Shown piece by piece: positions 54,901-64,000 of a DNA stretch of 64,000 bases. The stretch comes from Mycobacterium sp. Z3061. Lineage in GTDB: Bacteria; Actinomycetota; Actinomycetes; Mycobacteriales; Mycobacteriaceae. Where the stretch lies: positions 2,790,001-2,854,000 of the forward strand of contig NZ_CP134062.1 in the NCBI RefSeq assembly GCF_031583025.1. The letters are read 5' to 3'. Each line of letters begins with the position of its first letter. Within the stretch, counting starts at the first letter, position 1. The notes beneath the pieces are model-generated. The model had not been told where the DNA came from, did no database searches, and saw only the letters and a list, made by a program, of their open reading frames with translations. Position numbers and translations under genes: made by a program.

Positions 54901-57900
54901 GTCCAGGTGCGGTCGTCGAAGGTTAGAGCTGGTGCGTGGGGGTGGGCGGCGACGCGTGCGGCGAAGACTTGGGGGATCGACACCGGGGGTGCCGGTGGTG
55001 GGGTGTGCAGGGTCCGGTGGTTGCCCCAGCTGTGCAGGTGGGTGTGCTCAACCGGGGTGAGCAGGTCGAGCTGGTGCAGGGGAATGTCGGGGGCGGTGGT
55101 GAACGCCTGCAGGGTGTGGCGCCAGCGGCCGAGGAGGTTGTTGATGGTGGCGGGGTCGTAGACGTCGGTGCGGTACTCGACAGTCCCGGTGAGGGTGAGG
55201 GCCCCGTGTGCGTCGACGTTCTCGGTGAGGGAGACGACGAGGTCCATGCGGGCGGTGCCGGTCGAGACCGGGTGGACGGTGATGTCGGCCTCGCCCAGCC
55301 GCAGGGTGTGAGTGGTTTCTGGGTGGGTCCAGGGCAGGTTTTGGTAGGCGAGCATGACTTGGATCAGCGGGTGGTGGGTCCGGGAGCGGGCCGGGTGCAG
55401 GCGCTCCACCAGGAGTTCGAAGGGGGTGTGTTGGTGTTCGAACGCGTGCAGGCTGGTGTGGCGGATGCGGGCCAGCAGCGCGGTAACAGTGTCGTGGTGG
55501 TCGAGGGGGGTGCGCAGGATCAGGGTGTTGACGAAGAACCCGATCAGGTCATCCAACGCGGGGTGGGTGCGTCCGGCGGTGGGGACCCCGATCGCGACAT
55601 CGTCGGTGCCGGCCAGCGCGGAGAGGACCACGGCCAGGGCGGCATGCAGCACCATGAACGGGGAGACCTGGTGGGTGCGGGCCAGAGCGTGGATCTCACG
55701 GGTGAGCTCGGCGGGCCAGCCGAAGTCCAGGGTGGCCCCGCGGTAGTCCGCCACGGCCGGGTAGGGCCGGTCGGTGGGCAGTTCTAGCCGGTCGGGCAGG
55801 CCGGCCAGGGTGTGTTCCCAGTAGGCCAGCTCGGTGGCTAGGCGGCTGTCGGGGTCGGCCGGGTCGCCCAGCACCTGGTGGTGCCACAGGGTGTAGTCGG
55901 CGTACTGCACGGGCAGGGGCGCCCAGGTGGGGGCGGCGCCGGTCAGGCGGGCGGTGTAGGCGGTCTGCAGATCCCGCGCTAGCGGGCCCATCGACCAGCC
56001 GTCGGCGGCGATGTGGTGGACCAGCAGCACCAGCACGTGCCGGTTGGGGCCGGTGTGCAGCAGGGTGGCGCGGATCGGGATCTCGCAACTGAGGTCAAAG
56101 CAGAAGCCCACAGCATCGCCGACGGCGGCCTCCACCTGTTCGGGGTTGAAACCGCGGGCATCAATGAGCTGCCACGGCACCTCAAGCTCGTCGGGGTGCC
56201 AGATGTGTTGGTACCCGATGCCGTCGATCGTGTCGAAGCGGGTGCGCAGGGTTTCGTGACGGGTGATGACATCGCCGAGGGCGGCCTTCAGGGCGTCAGC
56301 ATCGAGGGGGCCGTGGAGGTTGAGGACGGCGGGGATGTTGTAGACCGCCGAGGGGCCGTGCAACTGCTCGAGGAACCACAGCCGGGACTGGGCAAAGGAC
56401 ACCGGAATCCGGTTCGGGCGCTTCCAGGGCACGAGCGGCAAGTGGGTGGTGGTGTGGGGGGTCAGGCGTTGGGCCAGCCCGGCCACGGTGGGGGCTTCGA
56501 ACAGGTCGGCGACACGGAGGTCGGTGTGCAGGGTGGTGGTGGCGGCGGCGATCAGGCGCATCGCTGAGAGGGAGTCGCCGCCCAGTTCGAAGAACGAATC
56601 GGTAGCTCCGACCCGCTCGATCCCGAGGATCTGGGAGAAGATCTCGGCCAGGACTTCTTGGACGGGGCCGGCTGGGGCTACGTAGGTCTGCGTGGTGGGG
56701 GTGTAGTCGGGGGCGGGTAGGGCGCGGCGGTCCAGTTTCCCGTTGACGGTCAACGGCAAAGCGTCCAGCGTCACGAACGCGGCCGGGATCATGTAGCCGG
56801 GCAGCACCTCGCTCAGTTGGGTGCGGAGCCGGGAGGTGTCGATGCCCGCCCCGCCGGTGGTGGTGGTGAGGTAGGCGACCAGCCGCGGCTCGCCCGCGCC
56901 GTCGTGGCGGGCGATGACCGCGGCCTGCTCGATTCCCTCTAATCCGGTGAGGGCGGCGGCGATCTCCCCGCATTCGATGCGGTACCCACGGATTTTGACC
57001 TGCTCATCCGCGCGGCCCAGGTACTGCAGTTGCCCGTCGGGACCCCACGACACGAGGTCCCCGGTGCGATACATCCGCGACCCCGCCGGCCCGAACGGAC
57101 ACGCCACAAACCGCGACGCCGAGAGCGCGCCGCGGCGCCAGTAGCCGACCCCGACCCCGGTGCCGGCGACATATAGCTCACCCACCGCGCCTGGGACCAC
57201 GGGGCGTAGCCAGCCGTCCAGGACGAACAGGGCGGCGTCGGGGACGGGGGCGCCGATCGGCACCACGGATGTGTCGGGTGTTAGGGGGGTGCTGAGGGTG
57301 GCGTAGATGGTGGCTTCGGTGGGGCCGTAGGCGTTGCGCATGACCCGCCCTGGGGCCCATTGCGCGGCCAGGTCGGGGGGGCAGGCTTCACCGGCGACGA
57401 TGACGGTGGCGGCGGCCACGGTGGAGGGTGACAGCATCGCTAGCGCTGAGGGGGTTTGGTTGAGGATGCTGACCTGTTCCTTGGTCAGGAGTTGGTGCAG
57501 GTCGGTGGGGGAGTGCACGAGGTTGTCGGGGACCACCACCAGCCGGCCCCCGTCCAGCAGCGCGCCGAAGATTTCCCAGACCGAGACGTCGAAGGCGTAG
57601 GAGTGCCATTGCGACCACACTCCGTGCTCGGGCAGGCGGGGGTGTGCAGCGTCCAGGAGGGAGGTGAGGTTGTGGTGGGTGATGGCCATGCCTTTGGGGG
57701 TGCCGGTGGTGCCGGAGGTGTAGATCAGATACGCCAGGTCATCCGGGGCGGGGCCGGGTAGCGGGGTCGGAGTGGTGGGCCGGTCGTCGAGGGTCAGGGT
57801 GTCGAGGGTGAGGACCGGGACCGTGGTGGTGGGGAGGTGGGTGGTGAGGGTGGTGGTGGTCAGGACGGCGGCCGGGGTGGTGTCGGTGAGCATGAACCCC

Positions 57901-60900
57901 ACCCGGGCGGCGGGGTGCTGCGGGTCGATGGGGAGGTAGGCGGCGCCGGTCTTGAGCACGGCGAGGATCGCGGTGATGGCGGTGTCGCTGCGGGCCAGGA
58001 GCAGCGCGATGACGGTCCCTGGGCGGGCGCCGTAGGTGGTGTGCAGGTGGTGGGCGAGTTGGGTGCTGGCGGTATGGAGTTCGCGGTAGGTCCAGGTGCG
58101 GTCGTCGAAGGTCAGGGCTGGTGCGTGGGGGTGGGCGGCGACGCGTGCGGCGAAGACTTGGGGGATCGACACCGGGGGTGCCGGTGGTGGGGTGTGCAGG
58201 GTCCGGTGGTTGCCCCAGCTGTGCAGGTGGGTGTGCTCAACCGGGGTGAGCAGGTCGAGCTGGTGCAGGGGAATGTCGGGGGCGGTGGTGAACGCCTGCA
58301 GGGTGTGGCGCCAGCGGCCGAGGAGGTTGTTGATGGTGGCGGGGTCGTAGACGTCGGTGCGGTATTCGACGGTGCCGGTGAGGGTGGGGGCCCCGTGCTG
58401 GTCGACGGTTTCGCTGACAGACAGGACGAGGTCCATGCGGGCGGTGCCGGTTGAGACCGGGTGGGCGGTGATGTCGGCGTCGCCCAGTCGCCGGGTGTCT
58501 GAGGTTTCTGGGTGGGTCCAGGGCAGGTTTTGGTAGGCGAGCATGACTTGGATCAGGGGGTGGTGGGTGCGGGAGCGGGCCGGGTTGAGGCGCTCCACTA
58601 AGAGTTCGAAGGGGGTGTGTTGGTGTTCGAACGCGTGCAGGCTGGTGTGGCGGATCTGGGCCAGCAGCGCGGTAACAGTGTCGTGGTGGTGGAGGGGGGT
58701 GCGCAGGATCAGGGTGTTGACGAAGAACCCGATCAGGTCATCCAACGCGGGGTGGGTGCGTCCGGCGGTGGGGACCCCGATCGCGACATCGTCGGTGCCG
58801 GCCAGCGCGGACAGGACCACGGCCAGGGCGGCGTGGATGACCATGAACGGGGAGACCTGCTGGGCGCGGGCCAGGCTGTGGATGGCGGCGGTGAGCTCGG
58901 CGGGCCAGCCGAAGTCCAGGGTGGCGCCGCGGTAGTCGGCCACGGTCGGGTAGGGGCGGTCGGTGGGCAGTTCCAGCCGGTCGGGCAGGCCGGCCAGGGT
59001 GTGTTCCCAGTACGCCAGCTCGCTGGCCAGGCGGCTGTCGGGCTGGTTGGGGTCGCCGAGCACCTGGTGGTGCCACAGGGTGTAGTCGGCGTATTGCACC
59101 GCCAGGGGTGTCCAGGTGGGGGCGGCCCCGGCCAGGCGGGCGGTGTAGGCGAGGTTCAGGTCGCGCGCCAGGGGGCCCAGTGACCAGCCGTCGGCGGCGA
59201 TGTGATGCACCAGCAACACCAACACATGGGTGTCGGGGCCGGTGTGCAGCAGGGTGGCGCGGATCGGGAACTGCGCACTGAGGTCAAAGCAGTAGCCCAC
59301 TCCCTCGGCGATAACAGCCTCGAGCTGGTCGGCGGTGAAGGTGCGGGCATCAATCCTGTCCCAGGGCACCTCAAGCTCGTCAGGGTCGCAGATGTGTTGG
59401 TACCCGATGCCCTCGATCGTGTCGAAGCGGGTGCGCAGGGTTTCGTGACGGGTGATGACATCGCCGAGGGCAGCCTTCAGGGCGTCAGCATCGAGGGGGC
59501 CGTGGAGGTTGAGGACGGCGGGGATGTTGTAGACCGCCGAGGGGCCCTGCAACTGGTGGAGGAACCACAGCCGGGACTGGGCAAACGACACCGGAATCCG
59601 GTCCGGGCGCTCCCGGGCCACGAGCGGCAGGTGTTGGGTGGTCTCGGGGGTCAGGCGGTGGGCCAGGCCGGCGACGGTGGGGGCCTCGAACAGGTCGGCC
59701 ACCCGCACCTCGGCGTTCAAAGTGGTGGCGGCCACCGCGATCAGGCGCATCGCGGACAGGGAGTCCCCACCGAGGTCGAAGAACGAGTCGGTGGCTCCGA
59801 CTCGCTCGATCCCGAGGATCTGGGAGAAGATCCCGGCCAGGACTTCTTGCACAGGGCCGGCCGGAGCCACATAAGTCTCGGTGGTGGGGGTGTAGTCCGG
59901 GGCGGGCAGGGCGTGGCGATCGAGTTTGCCGTTGACCGTCAACGGCAAGACGTCCAGGGTTACGAACGCCGCCGGCACCATATAGCCGGGCAACAGTTCA
60001 CCCAGCAGGGTGCGGAGCCGGGAGGTGTCGATGCCCGCCCCGCCGGTGGTGGTGGTGAGGTAGGCGACCAGCCGCGGCTCGCCCGCGCCGTCGTGGCGGG
60101 CGATGACCGCGGCCTGCTCGATCCCCTCTAATCCGGTGAGGGCGGCGGCGATCTCCCCGCACTCAATCCGGTACCCACGGATTTTGACCTGTTCATCAGC
60201 CCGGCCCAGGTACTGCAACTGCCCGTCGGGACCCCAGGAAACGAGGTCTCCGGTGCGATACATCCGCGACCCCGCCGGCCCGAACGGACACGCCACAAAC
60301 CGCGACGCCGACAACCCACCCCGACGCCAATAGCCCGCCGCGACTCCGGCACCGGCGACATACAACTCCCCGGGGACCCCTGCCGGGACGGGGCGCAGCC
60401 AGCCATCGAGGACGGCGAAGCCCAGGTGGGGCAGGGGTATGCCGATGGGGCTGGTGTCGGTGGTGGTGTCGTGGGTGGTGATGTTGCGGATGGTGGCGTG
60501 CACGGTGGTTTCGGTGATGCCGTACATGTTGATCAGGCGGGTGTGGGGGTGGCGGATCAGCCAGGAGTGGATGCGGGCGGGGGTGAACGCTTCTCCACCT
60601 AAGACAACGGCTTTGAGCGCTAGCTGTTGGGTTCGTTCTGCGTGAGTGTCCGAAGCGTGCAGGGCGTAGAACGCTGCCGGGGTTTGGCTGAGAATGCTGA
60701 CGTCTTCGTCGATGAGGAGTTGGTGCAGTTCCTGGGGGGATCTGACGATGGGTTCGGGGACGACCAGCAGTCGCCTGCCGGCCAGCAGGGCACCGAAGAT
60801 TTCCCAGACGGAGTAGTCGAAGGCGTAGGAGTGGCATTGGGTCCACACCTGGTGCTCGGGTAGGCGGGGATAGAGGGAGGTGAGCAGGGTGGTGACGTTG

Positions 60901-61352
60901 GCATGGGTGGTGGCGACGCCTTTGGGGGTGCCGGTGGTGCCGGAGGTGTAGATCAGGTACGCCAGGTCATCCGGTCCGGGGCCGGGTAGCGGGGTGGTTG
61001 TGGGCGAGTCGTCCAGGGTCAGGGTGTCGAGTTCGAGGACCGGGACCGTGGTGGTGGGGAGGTGGGTGGTGAGGGTGGTGGTGGTCAGGACGGCCAGCGG
61101 GGTGGTGTCGGTGAGCATGAACGCGACCCGGGCGGCGGGGTGCTGCGGGTCGATGGGGAGGTAGGCGGCGCCGGTCTTGAGCACGGCGAGGATGGCCGTG
61201 ATGGCGGTGTCGCTGCGGGGTAGCAGCAGCGCGATGACGGTCCCTGGGCGGGCGCCGTAGGCGGTGTGCAGGTGGTGGGCCAACTGGGTGCTGGCGGTAT
61301 CGAGTTGCTGGTAGGTCCAGGTCCGGTCGTCGAAGGTCAGGGCTGGTGCGTG
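42933..61352 (-). CDS. Giant non-ribosomal peptide synthetase, main uninterrupted part with thioesterase
   Basis: More than 6,100 residues in one frame: A1-T1, then five C-A-T modules, then a thioesterase. Each condensation domain has the start motif [10 protein letters not shown] and the active-site HHIAADGWS. Each adenylation domain has [15 protein letters not shown] (YGITE in A1), YRTGDLV and [10 protein letters not shown] ([10 protein letters not shown] in A1). Each carrier domain has [10 protein letters not shown], the Ser being the phosphopantetheine site. No epimerisation, methylation, cyclisation or reductase domain is present. The first codons of this stretch are mid-A-domain, so the gene clearly continues upstream across a one-base frameshift at 61352-61355. 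It makes a peptide of at least seven residues, released by the thioesterase. Product unknown. Confidence 0.95.
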   Translation of the reverse strand, partial: HAPALTFDDRTWTYQQLDTASTQLAHHLHTAYGARPGTVIALLLPRSDTAITAILAVLKTGAAYLPIDPQHPAARVAFMLTDTTPLAVLTTTTLTTHLPTTTVPVLELDTLTLDDSPTTTPLPGPGPDDLAYLIYTSGTTGTPKGVATTHANVTTLLTSLYPRLPEHQVWTQCHSYAFDYSVWEIFGALLAGRRLLVVPEPIVRSPQELHQLLIDEDVSILSQTPAAFYALHASDTHAERTQQLALKAVVLGGEAFTPARIHSWLIRHPHTRLINMYGITETTVHATIRNITTHDTTTDTSPIGIPLPHLGFAVLDGWLRPVPAGVPGELYVAGAGVAAGYWRRGGLSASRFVACPFGPAGSRMYRTGDLVSWGPDGQLQYLGRADEQVKIRGYRIECGEIAAALTGLEGIEQAAVIARHDGAGEPRLVAYLTTTTGGAGIDTSRLRTLLGELLPGYMVPAAFVTLDVLPLTVNGKLDRHALPAPDYTPTTETYVAPAGPVQEVLAGIFSQILGIERVGATDSFFDLGGDSLSAMRLIAVAATTLNAEVRVADLFEAPTVAGLAHRLTPETTQHLPLVARERPDRIPVSFAQSRLWFLHQLQGPSAVYNIPAVLNLHGPLDADALKAALGDVITRHETLRTRFDTIEGIGYQHICDPDELEVPWDRIDARTFTADQLEAVIAEGVGYCFDLSAQFPIRATLLHTGPDTHVLVLLVHHIAADGWSLGPLARDLNLAYTARLAGAAPTWTPLAVQYADYTLWHHQVLGDPNQPDSRLASELAYWEHTLAGLPDRLELPTDRPYPTVADYRGATLDFGWPAELTAAIHSLARAQQVSPFMVIHAALAVVLSALAGTDDVAIGVPTAGRTHPALDDLIGFFVNTLILRTPLHHHDTVTALLAQIRHTSLHAFEHQHTPFELLVERLNPARSRTHHPLIQVMLAYQNLPWTHPETSDTRRLGDADITAHPVSTGTARMDLVLSVSETVDQHGAPTLTGTVEYRTDVYDPATINNLLGRWRHTLQAFTTAPDIPLHQLDLLTPVEHTHLHSWGNHRTLHTPPPAPPVSIPQVFAARVAAHPHAPALTFDDRTWTYRELHTASTQLAHHLHTTYGARPGTVIALLLARSDTAITAILAVLKTGAAYLPIDPQHPAARVGFMLTDTTPAAVLTTTTLTTHLPTTTVPVLTLDTLTLDDRPTTPTPLPGPAPDDLAYLIYTSGTTGTPKGMAITHHNLTSLLDAAHPRLPEHGVWSQWHSYAFDVSVWEIFGALLDGGRLVVVPDNLVHSPTDLHQLLTKEQVSILNQTPSALAMLSPSTVAAATVIVAGEACPPDLAAQWAPGRVMRNAYGPTEATIYATLSTPLTPDTSVVPIGAPVPDAALFVLDGWLRPVVPGAVGELYVAGTGVGVGYWRRGALSASRFVACPFGPAGSRMYRTGDLVSWGPDGQLQYLGRADEQVKIRGYRIECGEIAAALTGLEGIEQAAVIARHDGAGEPRLVAYLTTTTGGAGIDTSRLRTQLSEVLPGYMIPAAFVTLDALPLTVNGKLDRRALPAPDYTPTTQTYVAPAGPVQEVLAEIFSQILGIERVGATDSFFELGGDSLSAMRLIAAATTTLHTDLRVADLFEAPTVAGLAQRLTPHTTTHLPLVPWKRPNRIPVSFAQSRLWFLEQLHGPSAVYNIPAVLNLHGPLDADALKAALGDVITRHETLRTRFDTIDGIGYQHIWHPDELEVPWQLIDARGFNPEQVEAAVGDAVGFCFDLSCEIPIRATLLHTGPNRHVLVLLVHHIAADGWSMGPLARDLQTAYTARLTGAAPTWAPLPVQYADYTLWHHQVLGDPADPDSRLATELAYWEHTLAGLPDRLELPTDRPYPAVADYRGATLDFGWPAELTREIHALARTHQVSPFMVLHAALAVVLSALAGTDDVAIGVPTAGRTHPALDDLIGFFVNTLILRTPLDHHDTVTALLARIRHTSLHAFEHQHTPFELLVERLHPARSRTHHPLIQVMLAYQNLPWTHPETTHTLRLGEADITVHPVSTGTARMDLVVSLTENVDAHGALTLTGTVEYRTDVYDPATINNLLGRWRHTLQAFTTAPDIPLHQLDLLTPVEHTHLHSWGNHRTLHTPPPAPPVSIPQVFAARVAAHPHAPALTFDDRTWTYRELHTASTQLAHHLHTSYGARPGTVVALLLPRSAHAITAILAVLKTGAAYLPIDPQHPTARVAFMLTDTTPLAVLTTTTLTTHLPTTTVPVLTLDTLTLDDRPTTPTPLPGPGPDDLAYLIYTSGTTGTPKGMAITHHNLTSLLDAAHPRLPEHGVWSQWHSYAFDVSVWEIFGALLDGGRLVVVPDNLVHSPTDLHQLLTKEQVSILNQTPSALAMLSPSTVAAATVIVAGEACPPDLAAQWAPGRVMRNAYGPTEATIYATLSTPLTPDTSVVPIGAPVPDAALFVLDGWLRPVVPGAVGELYVAGTGVGVGYWRRGALSASRFVACPFGPAGSRMYRTGDLVSWGPDGQLQYLGRADEQVKIRGYRIECGEIAAALTGLEGIEQAAVIARHDGAGEPRLVAYLTTTTGGAGIDTSRLRTQLGEVLPGYMVPAAFVTLDVLPLTVNGKLDRRALPAPDYTPTTETFVAPAGPVQEVLAGIFSQILRVEQVRATDSFFELGGDSLSAMRLIAAATTTLHTDLRVADLFEAPTVAGLAQRLTPETATHLPLVARERPDRIPVSFAQSRLWFLEQLHGPSAVYNIPAVLHLHGPLDADALKAALWDVIGRHEALRTRFDTIDGIGYQHICDPEDLDVPWQLIDARRFTPEQVETVLAECVGYGFDLSCEIPIRATLLHTGPNRHVLVLLVHHIAADGWSLGPLARDLNLAYTARLAGAAPTWTPLAVQYADYTLWHHHLLGDPADPDSRLATELAYWEHTLAGLPDRLELPTDRPYPPVADYRGATLDFGWPAELTREIHTLARTQQVSTFMVIHAALAVVLSALAGTDDVAIGVPTAGRTHPALDDLIGFFVNTLILRTPLDHHDTVTALLARIRHTSLHAFEHQHTPFELLVERLHPARSRTHHPLIQVMLAYQNLPWTHPGSATPMTLGDADITTHPVSTGTARMDLVLSVSETVDQHGAPTLTGTVEYRTDVYDPATINNLLGRWQHTLTVFTTHPNRPLHHLDLLTPLEHTHLDTWGNHHSLHTPPPAPPVSIPQVFADQVAAHPDALALTFDDRTWTYRELDTASTQLAHHLHTTYGAAPGAVIALLLPRSAHAITAILAVLKTGAAYLPIDPHHPAARVAFMLTDTTPLAVLTTTTLTTHLPTTTVPVLTLDTLTLDDRPTTPTPLPGPDPHDLAYLIYTSGTTGTPKGVATTHQNVTALIADLQQMGLYGSASASQSWSQCHSYAFDVSVREIFGALLGGGRLVVVPEHAMESLDNFGQWLEAAGATVVYLTAPALTMLSKRGLTTVHTLMVGAEPCPVEVVHRWADERTMINSYGPTETTITVTVSAPLTPDTPVVPIGAPVPGAALFVLDGWLRPVVPGVVGELYVAGNGVGVGYWRRGGLSASRFVACPYGPAGSRMYRTGDLVSWGPDGQLQYHGRADEQIKIRGYRIECGEIAAALTGLDGIEQAAVIARQDTPGDPRLVAYLTTTTGAGIDTSRLRTQLGEVLPGYMVPAAFVVLKALPLTVNGKLDRRALPAPDYTSLAETYVAPAGPVQEVLAGIFAQILGIERVGAGDSFFELGGDSLSAMRLIAVAATTLNAEVRVADLFEAPTVAGLAHRLTPETATHLPLVARERPARIPVSFAQSRLWFLHHLHGPSPVYNIPAVLHLRGPLDADALRTALGDVIGRHETLRTRFDTIDGIGYQHICNPEDLEVPWHRIDARTFTADQLEAVIAEGVGYCFDLSAQIPIRATLLHTGQNRHVLVLLVHHIAADGWSLGPLARDLHTAYTARLAGQPPIWTPLAVQYADYTLWHQKVLGDPADPHSRLAAELAYWEHTLAGLPDRLELPTDRPYPPVADYRGATLDFGWPPDLTTAIHTLARTHQVSPFMVIHAALAVVLSALAGTGDVAIGVPTAGRTHPGLEDLIGFFVNTLILRTPIQGHDTATTLLARIRNTSLGAFEHQHVPFELLVERLNPTRSRTHHPLIQVMLAYQNLPWTHRDTTTTTTLRLGDAQITAHPVSTGTARMDLVLSVSETVDQHGAPTLTGTVEYRTDVYDPATIENLLTRWQHTLHTFTTAPDRPLHQLDLLTPVEHTHLHTWGNHRTLHTPPPAPAVSIPQVFAARVAAHPHAPALTFQDRTWTYQQLDTASTQLAQHLHASYGACPGTVVALLLPRSAHAISAILAVLKTGAAYLPIDPQHPAARVAFMLTDTTPLAVLTTTTLTTHLPHTTVPVLTLDTLTLDDRPTTPTPLPGPNPYDLAYLIYTSGTTGTPKGVATTHHNITALLTSLHLQPHIYRSLAGPQTWTQCHSYAFDYTMWQIFGALLGGSRLVVIPEHIVHSPHDLHTLLIHEKVTVLSHTPTALQHLSAEGLDGITVITSGEPCPPTLAAQWAPGRTLINTYGPTETTMHTSAAPPLTPDTPVVPIGTPVPGAALFVLDHCLRPVPPEVTGELYVAGTGVGTGYWRRGGLSAARFVACPYGPPGSRMYRTGDLVSWGPDGQLRYLGRADEQVKIRGYRIECGEIAAALTGLEGIEHAAVIARQDGAGEPRLVAYLTTPDGGAGLDVARVRTQLSEVLPGYMIPAAFVTLEELPLTVNGKLDRRALPAPDYTPTTQTYVAPAGPVQEVLAGIFAQILGIERVGAGDSFFELGGDSLSAMRLIAATTTTLHTDLRVADLFEAPTVAGLAQRLTPHTTTHLPLVPWKRPNRIPVSFAQSRLWFLEQLHGPSAVYNIPAVLNLHGPLDADALKAALGDVITRHEALRTRFDTIDGIGYQHICDPDDLDVPWQLIDARGFTPEQVEAAVGDAVGFCFDLSCEIPIRATLLHTGPETHVLVLLVHHIAADGWSMGPLARDLQTAYTARLAGQPPTWAPLPVQYADYTLWHHQVLGDPADPDSRLGAELAYWEHTLAGLPDRLELPTDRPYPAVADYRGATLDFGWPAELTREIHTLARTQQVSTFMVLHAALAVVLSTLAGTTDVAIGVPTAGRTHPALDDLIGFFVNTLILRTPLDHHDTVTALLARIRHTSLHAFEHQHTPFELLVERLHPARSRTHHPLIQVMLAYQNLPWTHPETTHTLRLGEAEVTAHPVSTGTARLDLVLSVSENVDDHGARTLTGTVEYRTDVYDPATIENLLGRWRHTLQAFTTNPDRPLHHLDLLTPAEHTHLHTWGNHRTLHTPPPAPPVSIPQVFAHQVAAHPEAPALTFQDRTWTYQQLDTASTQLAHHLHTSYRAAPGAVIALLAPRSDTAILAILAVLKTGAAYLPIDPQHPAARVAFMLTDTTPLAILTTTTLTGHLPTTNIPVLELDSLPLDDSPTTTTPLPAPDPQDLAYLIYTSGTTGTPKGVATTHHNATALLTSLHHQLPAHGVWTQCHSYAFDYSVWEIFGALLGGGRLVVVPEHLTASPNDLHHLITTHHVTVLSQTPAALHHLPHHGLENVTIITAGEACPPEVVARWAPNRIMRNGYGPTETTIYATLSTPLTPHTPTVPLGTPVPAAALFVLDNCLRPVPPGVTAELYVAGTGVAVGYWRRGALSATRFVACPYGPPGSRMYRTGDLVSWGSDGQLHYLGRADEQVKIRGYRIECGEITTALTALDGIEQAAVIARQDTPGDPRLVAYLTTTIKAGIDTSRLRTQLSEVLPGYMVPAAFVELKELPLTVNGKLDRRALPAPDYTTTAQAYVAPAGPVEEMLATLYAHILGTDQISATDSFFDLGGDSLSAMRLVAAANTTLNTDLRVTDLFDAPTLTALARRIEGRSQPTDIPPVQTLRTGSGTPLFCIHATSGISWPYQTLGHHLTTPLIAIHQPLEPHETPPQTLQEMAKNYAQRIQTAHPHGPYHLIGWSYGGVLAHHIAIELRHQGHTNTRLILLDSLPALPTVNQDDNLPPLRLPDNVVHDDQLMTDLTTNHHRNIALYRNHQPAVYDGPTLLIAAEHTPPPTHTTYESTRTKAAHLLRSWQPHLTGPTTAHSINCTHHQLLSPDVVRTYAHHLKAFLHKTTE
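42936..43680 (-). other. NRPS thioesterase domain
   Basis: About 245 residues at the C-terminus. It starts [21 protein letters not shown]; the nucleophile Ser is in [12 protein letters not shown], the Asp probably in LILLDSLP and the His in [11 protein letters not shown]. This is a type I thioesterase that releases the finished peptide by hydrolysis or ring closure; which one cannot be told from sequence by eye. Confidence 0.85.
43680..46850 (-). other. NRPS module 6: C-A-T, terminal elongation module
   Basis: Pocket residues read D-Y-W-S-I-A-G-I-Y. The small residues at the pocket floor do not match a code I can name. The carrier domain is more divergent than the others ([29 protein letters not shown]), as expected for one that must hand over to a thioesterase. 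Confidence 0.7.
46850..50070 (-). other. NRPS module 5: C-A-T
   Basis: Pocket residues read D-Y-W-S-I-S-T-M-H (from [38 protein letters not shown]). It shares D-Y-W-S with modules 1 and 6 but the rest differs. No confident substrate. The core also has a distinct insert before it ([15 protein letters not shown]). Confidence 0.7.
50070..53260 (-). other. NRPS module 4: C-A-T with unusual pocket
   Basis: Pocket residues read D-V-R-Y-M-G-S-I-T (from [36 protein letters not shown]). The position that is Trp in all the other modules is Arg here. The core also has a different central region ([21 protein letters not shown]). Substrate cannot be called; a charged pocket might suit an acidic or polar residue (inference). 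Confidence 0.7.
53260..56450 (-). other. NRPS module 3: C-A-T, same pocket as module 2
   Basis: Pocket D-V-W-N-I-A-A-I-Y, identical to module 2, so both should add the same amino acid in sequence. The condensation domain here is not identical to that of module 2 (for example [17 protein letters not shown] against [17 protein letters not shown]), so the copying concerned mainly the adenylation core. Confidence 0.7.
53792..54560 (-). repeat. Copy 1 of a ~770-bp exact duplication (module 3 adenylation core)
   Basis: Reading base by base, this stretch matches the one lying 3,189 bases further on (in module 2) without a visible difference. At each end synonymous differences appear at once (for example caacccggtc against taatccggtg, and tccggtccggg against tccggggcggg). 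Identity at silent positions points to recent copying. Confidence 0.85.
56450..59640 (-). other. NRPS module 2: C-A-T, same pocket as module 3
   Basis: Pocket residues read D-V-W-N-I-A-A-I-Y. No standard code matches fully; the A-A-I part recalls phenylalanine-type pockets, so an aromatic or hydrophobic residue is a weak guess. The adenylation core is base-identical to that of module 3 over about 770 bases. Confidence 0.7.
56981..57749 (-). repeat. Copy 2 of a ~770-bp exact duplication (module 2 adenylation core)
   Basis: Partner of the copy in module 3. The duplicated part runs from the [19 protein letters not shown] region back to the [10 protein letters not shown] motif in protein terms, so it covers the whole substrate pocket. 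Such a pair is prone to recombination and also to misassembly from short reads. Confidence 0.85.
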
Positions 61353-62870
61353 GGGTGGGCGGCGACGCGTGCGGCGAAGACTTGGGGGATCGACACCGGG
61401 GGTGCCGGTGGTGGGGTGTGCAGGGTCCGGTGGTTGCCCCAGGTGTGCAGGTGGGTGTGCTCGAGGGGGGTGAGGAGGTCGAGCGTGTGTAGGGGGGTGT
61501 CGGGGTGGGTGGTGAAGGTATGCAGGGTGTGTTGCCAGCGGGTGAGCAGGGTGTTGATGGTGGCGGGGTCGTAGACGTCGGTGCGGTATTCGACGGTGCC
61601 GGTGAGGGTGGGGGCCCCGTGCTGGTCGACGGTTTCGCTGACAGATAGGACGAGGTCCATGCGGGCGGTGCCGGTCGAGACCGGGTGGGTGGTGATGTCG
61701 GCCTCGCCCAGTCGCCGGGTGTCTGAGGTTCCTGGGTGGGTCCAGGGCAGGTTTTGGTAGGCGAGGATGACTTGGATCAGGGGGTGGTGGGTGCGCGAGC
61801 GGGTGGGGTGCAGGCGCTCCACTAAGAGTTCGAAGGGGGTGTGTTGGTGTTCGAAGGCTTGCAGGCTGCGGGTGCGGATTTGGGCGAGCAGTTCGGTGGG
61901 GGTGTTGTGGTGGTGGAGGGGGGTGCGCAGGATCAGGGTGTTGACGAAGAACCCGATCAGGTCATCGAGGCCGGGGTGGGTGCGTCCGGCGGTGGGGACC
62001 CCGATTGCGACATCGTCGGTGCCGGCCAGCGTCGAGAGGACCACGGCTAGGGCGGCGTGGATGACCATGAACGGGGATACCTGCTGGGTGCGGGCCAGGG
62101 TGTGGATCTCACGGGTGAGTTCGGCGGGCCAGCCGAAGTCCAGGGTGGCGCCGCGGTAGTCCGCGACGGGCGGGTAGGGGCGGTCGGTGGGCAGTTCCAA
62201 TCGGTCGGGCAGGCCGGCCAGGGTGTGTTCCCAGTAGGCCAGCTCGGTGGCTAGGCGGCTGTCGGGGTCGGCCGGGTCGCCGAGCAGGTGGTGGTGCCAC
62301 AGGGTGTAGTCGGCGTATTGCACCGCCAGGGGTGTCCAGGTGGGGGCGGCGCCGGCTAGGCGGGCGGTGTAGGCGAGGTTCAGGTCGCGGGCCAGCGGCC
62401 CGAGTGACCAGCCGTCGGCGGCGATGTGGTGGACCAGCAGCACCAGCACGTGCCGGTTGGGGCCGGTGTGCAGCAGGGTGGCGCGGATCGGGATCTCGCA
62501 ACTGAGGTCGAAGCAGTAGCCCACAGCATCGCCGAGGGCGGCCTCCACCTGTTCGGGCGTGAAACCGCGGGCATCGACGGTGTGCCATGGCACCTTGAGC
62601 TCGTCGGGGTCGCAGATGTGTTGGTACCCGATGCCCTCGATCGTGTCGAAGCGGGTGCGCAGGGTTTCGTGGCGGGTGATGACATCCCCGAGGGCAGCCT
62701 CTAGGGCGTCAGCGTCGAGGGGCCCGTCGAGCTGCAGGACGGCGGGGATGTTGTAGACCGCCGAGGGGCCCTGCAACTGCTCGAGGAACCACAGCCGGGA
62801 CTGGGCAAAGGACACCGGGATCCGGTCTGGGCGCTCCTGGGCCACCAATGGCAGGTGGGTGGTGGTCTCG
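59640..62870 (-). other. NRPS module 1: C-A-T, threonine-like pocket
   Basis: Pocket residues read D-Y-W-S-V-G-M-V-H (from [33 protein letters not shown]). The classical threonine code is DFWNIGMVHK, so Thr or a close hydroxy amino acid is the best guess. This A domain differs clearly from the others between YAFDYSVW and VLDGWLRP (for example YGITETT instead of YGPTETT), whereas its flanks are nearly the same as theirs. Confidence 0.7.
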
Positions 62871-62984
62871 GTGGTCAGGCGTTGGGCCAGCCCGGCCACC
62901 GTGGGGGCGTCGAACAGGTCGGCCACCCGCACGTCGGCGTTCAAGGTAGTGGTGGCGGCGGCGATCAGGCGCATCGCCGAGAGG
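61337..62984 (-). CDS. NRPS continuation, fragment with condensation domain C1
   Basis: About 545 residues in a second frame: the end of carrier domain T0 ([21 protein letters not shown]), the whole condensation domain C1 ([25 protein letters not shown]) and the first residues of A1 ([17 protein letters not shown]). The same DNA elsewhere in this gene has five G where this copy has four (61352-61355). One base restores the junction [18 protein letters not shown]. This is therefore part of the same gene and not a separate protein. Confidence 0.88.
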
Positions 62985-63594
62985 AGTCGCCCCCAGCTCG
63001 AAGAACGAATCGGTGGCTCCGACTCGCTCGATCCCGAGGATCTGGGAGAAGATCTCGGCCAGGACTTCTTGGACGGGGCCGCCTGGGGCCACGTAGGTGG
63101 CGGTGGTGGGGGTGTAGTCGGGGGCGGGTAGGGCGCGGCGGTCGAGTTTGCCGTTGACCGTCAACGGCAGTTCCTCGAGCACCACGAACGCGGCCGGGAT
63201 CATGTAGCCGGGCAGCACCTCACCCAGTTGGGTGCGGACCCGGGCCACATCCAGCCCCGCCCCAACGTCTGGGGTGGTGAGGTAGGCCACCAGCCGCGGC
63301 TCCCCACCGACATCCCGGCGGGCGATGACCGCCGCCTGCTCGATCCCGTCTAATCCGGTCAGGGCGGCGGCGATCTCCCCGCATTCGATGCGGTAGCCGC
63401 GGATTTTGACCTGTTCATCGGCGCGCCCGAGGTACTGCAACTGCCCATCCGGCCCCCAGGACACGAGGTCCCCGGTGCGATACATCCGCGACCCGGGCGG
63501 CCCGAACGGGCATGCCACGAACCTTGATGCGCTCAACGCGCCATGGCGCCAGTAGCCTGCCGCGACTCCGCTACCGGCCACATACAACTCCCCC
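62985..63594 (-). CDS. NRPS continuation, C-terminal half of A0 and carrier T0
   Basis: About 200 residues in another frame: [38 protein letters not shown], the A10 Lys motif [10 protein letters not shown] and the carrier start [28 protein letters not shown]. The frame is lost inside LGGDSL: compared with the intact copies, one G/C is missing from each of two short homopolymer runs between about 62981 and 62995. The usual carrier motif is therefore broken as sequenced. Confidence 0.85.
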
Positions 63595-64000
63595 GGCCAC
63601 CCCCGGCACCACCGGATGCAGCCAGCCATCCAGCACAAACAGGCCCGAACCGGGCACAGGGGCACCGATGGGCACCGTTGCCTCATCGGCTGTCAGGGGT
63701 GTACTGGCTGTAGCGAAGATGGTGGTTTCGGTGGGGCCGTAGACAGCGCGCAGTGTGCATCGTGGCGCCCAGCGATGTACTAACTCCAGTGCATAGGCTT
63801 CGCCACCGACGACGATGGAGGCGGTGTCTAAGCCTTGGCAGGGGAGTTGGTTTAGGGCTGCTGGTGTTTGGCTGATCATGTTGACCTGCTCCTGGATCAG
63901 GAGGTGGTGCAGGTCGGTGGGGGAGTGCACGATGTGGTCGGGGATGACGACGAGGCGGCCCCCACCTAGGAGGGCGCCGAAGATTTCCCAGACCGAGAAG
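63571..64000 (-). CDS. NRPS continuation, adenylation domain A0 core, cut by window end
   Basis: Open from the window edge: [59 protein letters not shown] and [16 protein letters not shown]. One extra base in a C run (63590-63594, plus strand) changes VAG-ELYVAG into VAGGVVCGR and a stop. The gene 5' end, start codon, promoter and any loading module are outside the window. Confidence 0.85.
   Translation of the reverse strand, partial: FSVWEIFGALLGGGRLVVIPDHIVHSPTDLHHLLIQEQVNMISQTPAALNQLPCQGLDTASIVVGGEAYALELVHRWAPRCTLRAVYGPTETTIFATASTPLTADEATVPIGAPVPGSGLFVLDGWLHPVVPGVAGGVVCGR

Larger units (their letters stand above)
62870..64000 (-). other. NRPS module 0: A(partial)-T
   Basis: The most upstream module in view. 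Specificity-pocket residues by alignment to the PheA pattern are (two outside the window) W-S-V-G-V-I-F. I make no substrate call. Whether a condensation domain precedes it is not visible. Three frameshift sites fall in or at the edge of this module's reading. Confidence 0.75.

Noticed and set aside
55230..55310. Possible epimerisation domain between C and A of NRPS modules
   Set aside because: The GTARMDLV...[13 protein letters not shown] region is the normal end of a condensation domain. No second HHxxxDG block follows a carrier domain in any module.
43000..63200. Many long plus-strand ORFs (up to about 300 codons) opposite the NRPS
   Set aside because: They recur at the same offset in every module and consist of Val/Gly/Gln/Asp-rich text typical of the complement of GC-rich coding sequence. 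They are codon-bias shadows.

Overview
This window is chromosomal DNA of a non-tuberculous, probably slow-growing, Mycobacterium. The evidence is high GC with many GTG starts, PE_PGRS and PPE genes, a MIRU-type repeat, and gene order that largely follows the M. tuberculosis segment Rv1415 to Rv1454c (ribA2-ribH-Rv1417-lprH-uvrC-Rv1421-Rv1422-whiA ... gap-pgk-tpi-secG ... pgl-opcA-zwf-tal-tkt | ctaB). Family and Rv names come from memory of those proteins; no search was run.

Layout. 1-2.5 kb: end of the riboflavin operon (ribBA 3' part, ribH), a small PH-like membrane protein and lipoprotein LprH, linked by overlapping stop/start codons. 2.5-4.2 kb: an inserted PE_PGRS gene with an aspartic-protease-like C-terminus, split by a one-base frameshift. 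4.4-9.2 kb: uvrC-rapZ-yvcK-whiA, fully coupled. 9.4-19.7 kb: lipid genes (WS/DGAT acyltransferase, LipO esterase, FadD12, acyltransferase), a PucR-like regulator, a small orphan, a DUF3556 membrane protein and an FAD oxidoreductase. 19.8-24.7 kb: a secreted hexapeptide-repeat protein, the glycolytic operon gap-pgk-tpiA, a small membrane protein and secG. 24.8-31 kb: ppc, a DUF1206 protein, a PIG-L deacetylase, a cytochrome P450 and a coiled-coil protein. 31-37.6 kb: a minus-strand pentose-phosphate operon tkt-tal-zwf-(MIRU)-opcA-pgl. 37.8-40.7 kb: ctaB and a PPE-PPW gene that abuts a relic of qor.

40.7-42.9 kb looks foreign: visibly less GC-rich, one orphan ORF, and what looks like a degraded IS481-type transposase. 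From 42.9 kb to the window end the minus strand is one very large non-ribosomal peptide synthetase. It has six complete C-A-T modules, a partial A-T module upstream and a C-terminal thioesterase, and it runs out of the window at its 5' end. Two modules have base-identical adenylation cores. Several homopolymer frameshifts interrupt the most upstream 2.7 kb. No MbtH, epimerase, methyltransferase or export gene lies in view.

The NRPS is the best candidate for an undescribed system: an assembly line of at least seven residues next to a scar of genome rearrangement, whose product I cannot identify. The most satisfying small-scale find is the pair of ATGA-linked micro-ORFs between zwf and opcA, which match the MIRU design.
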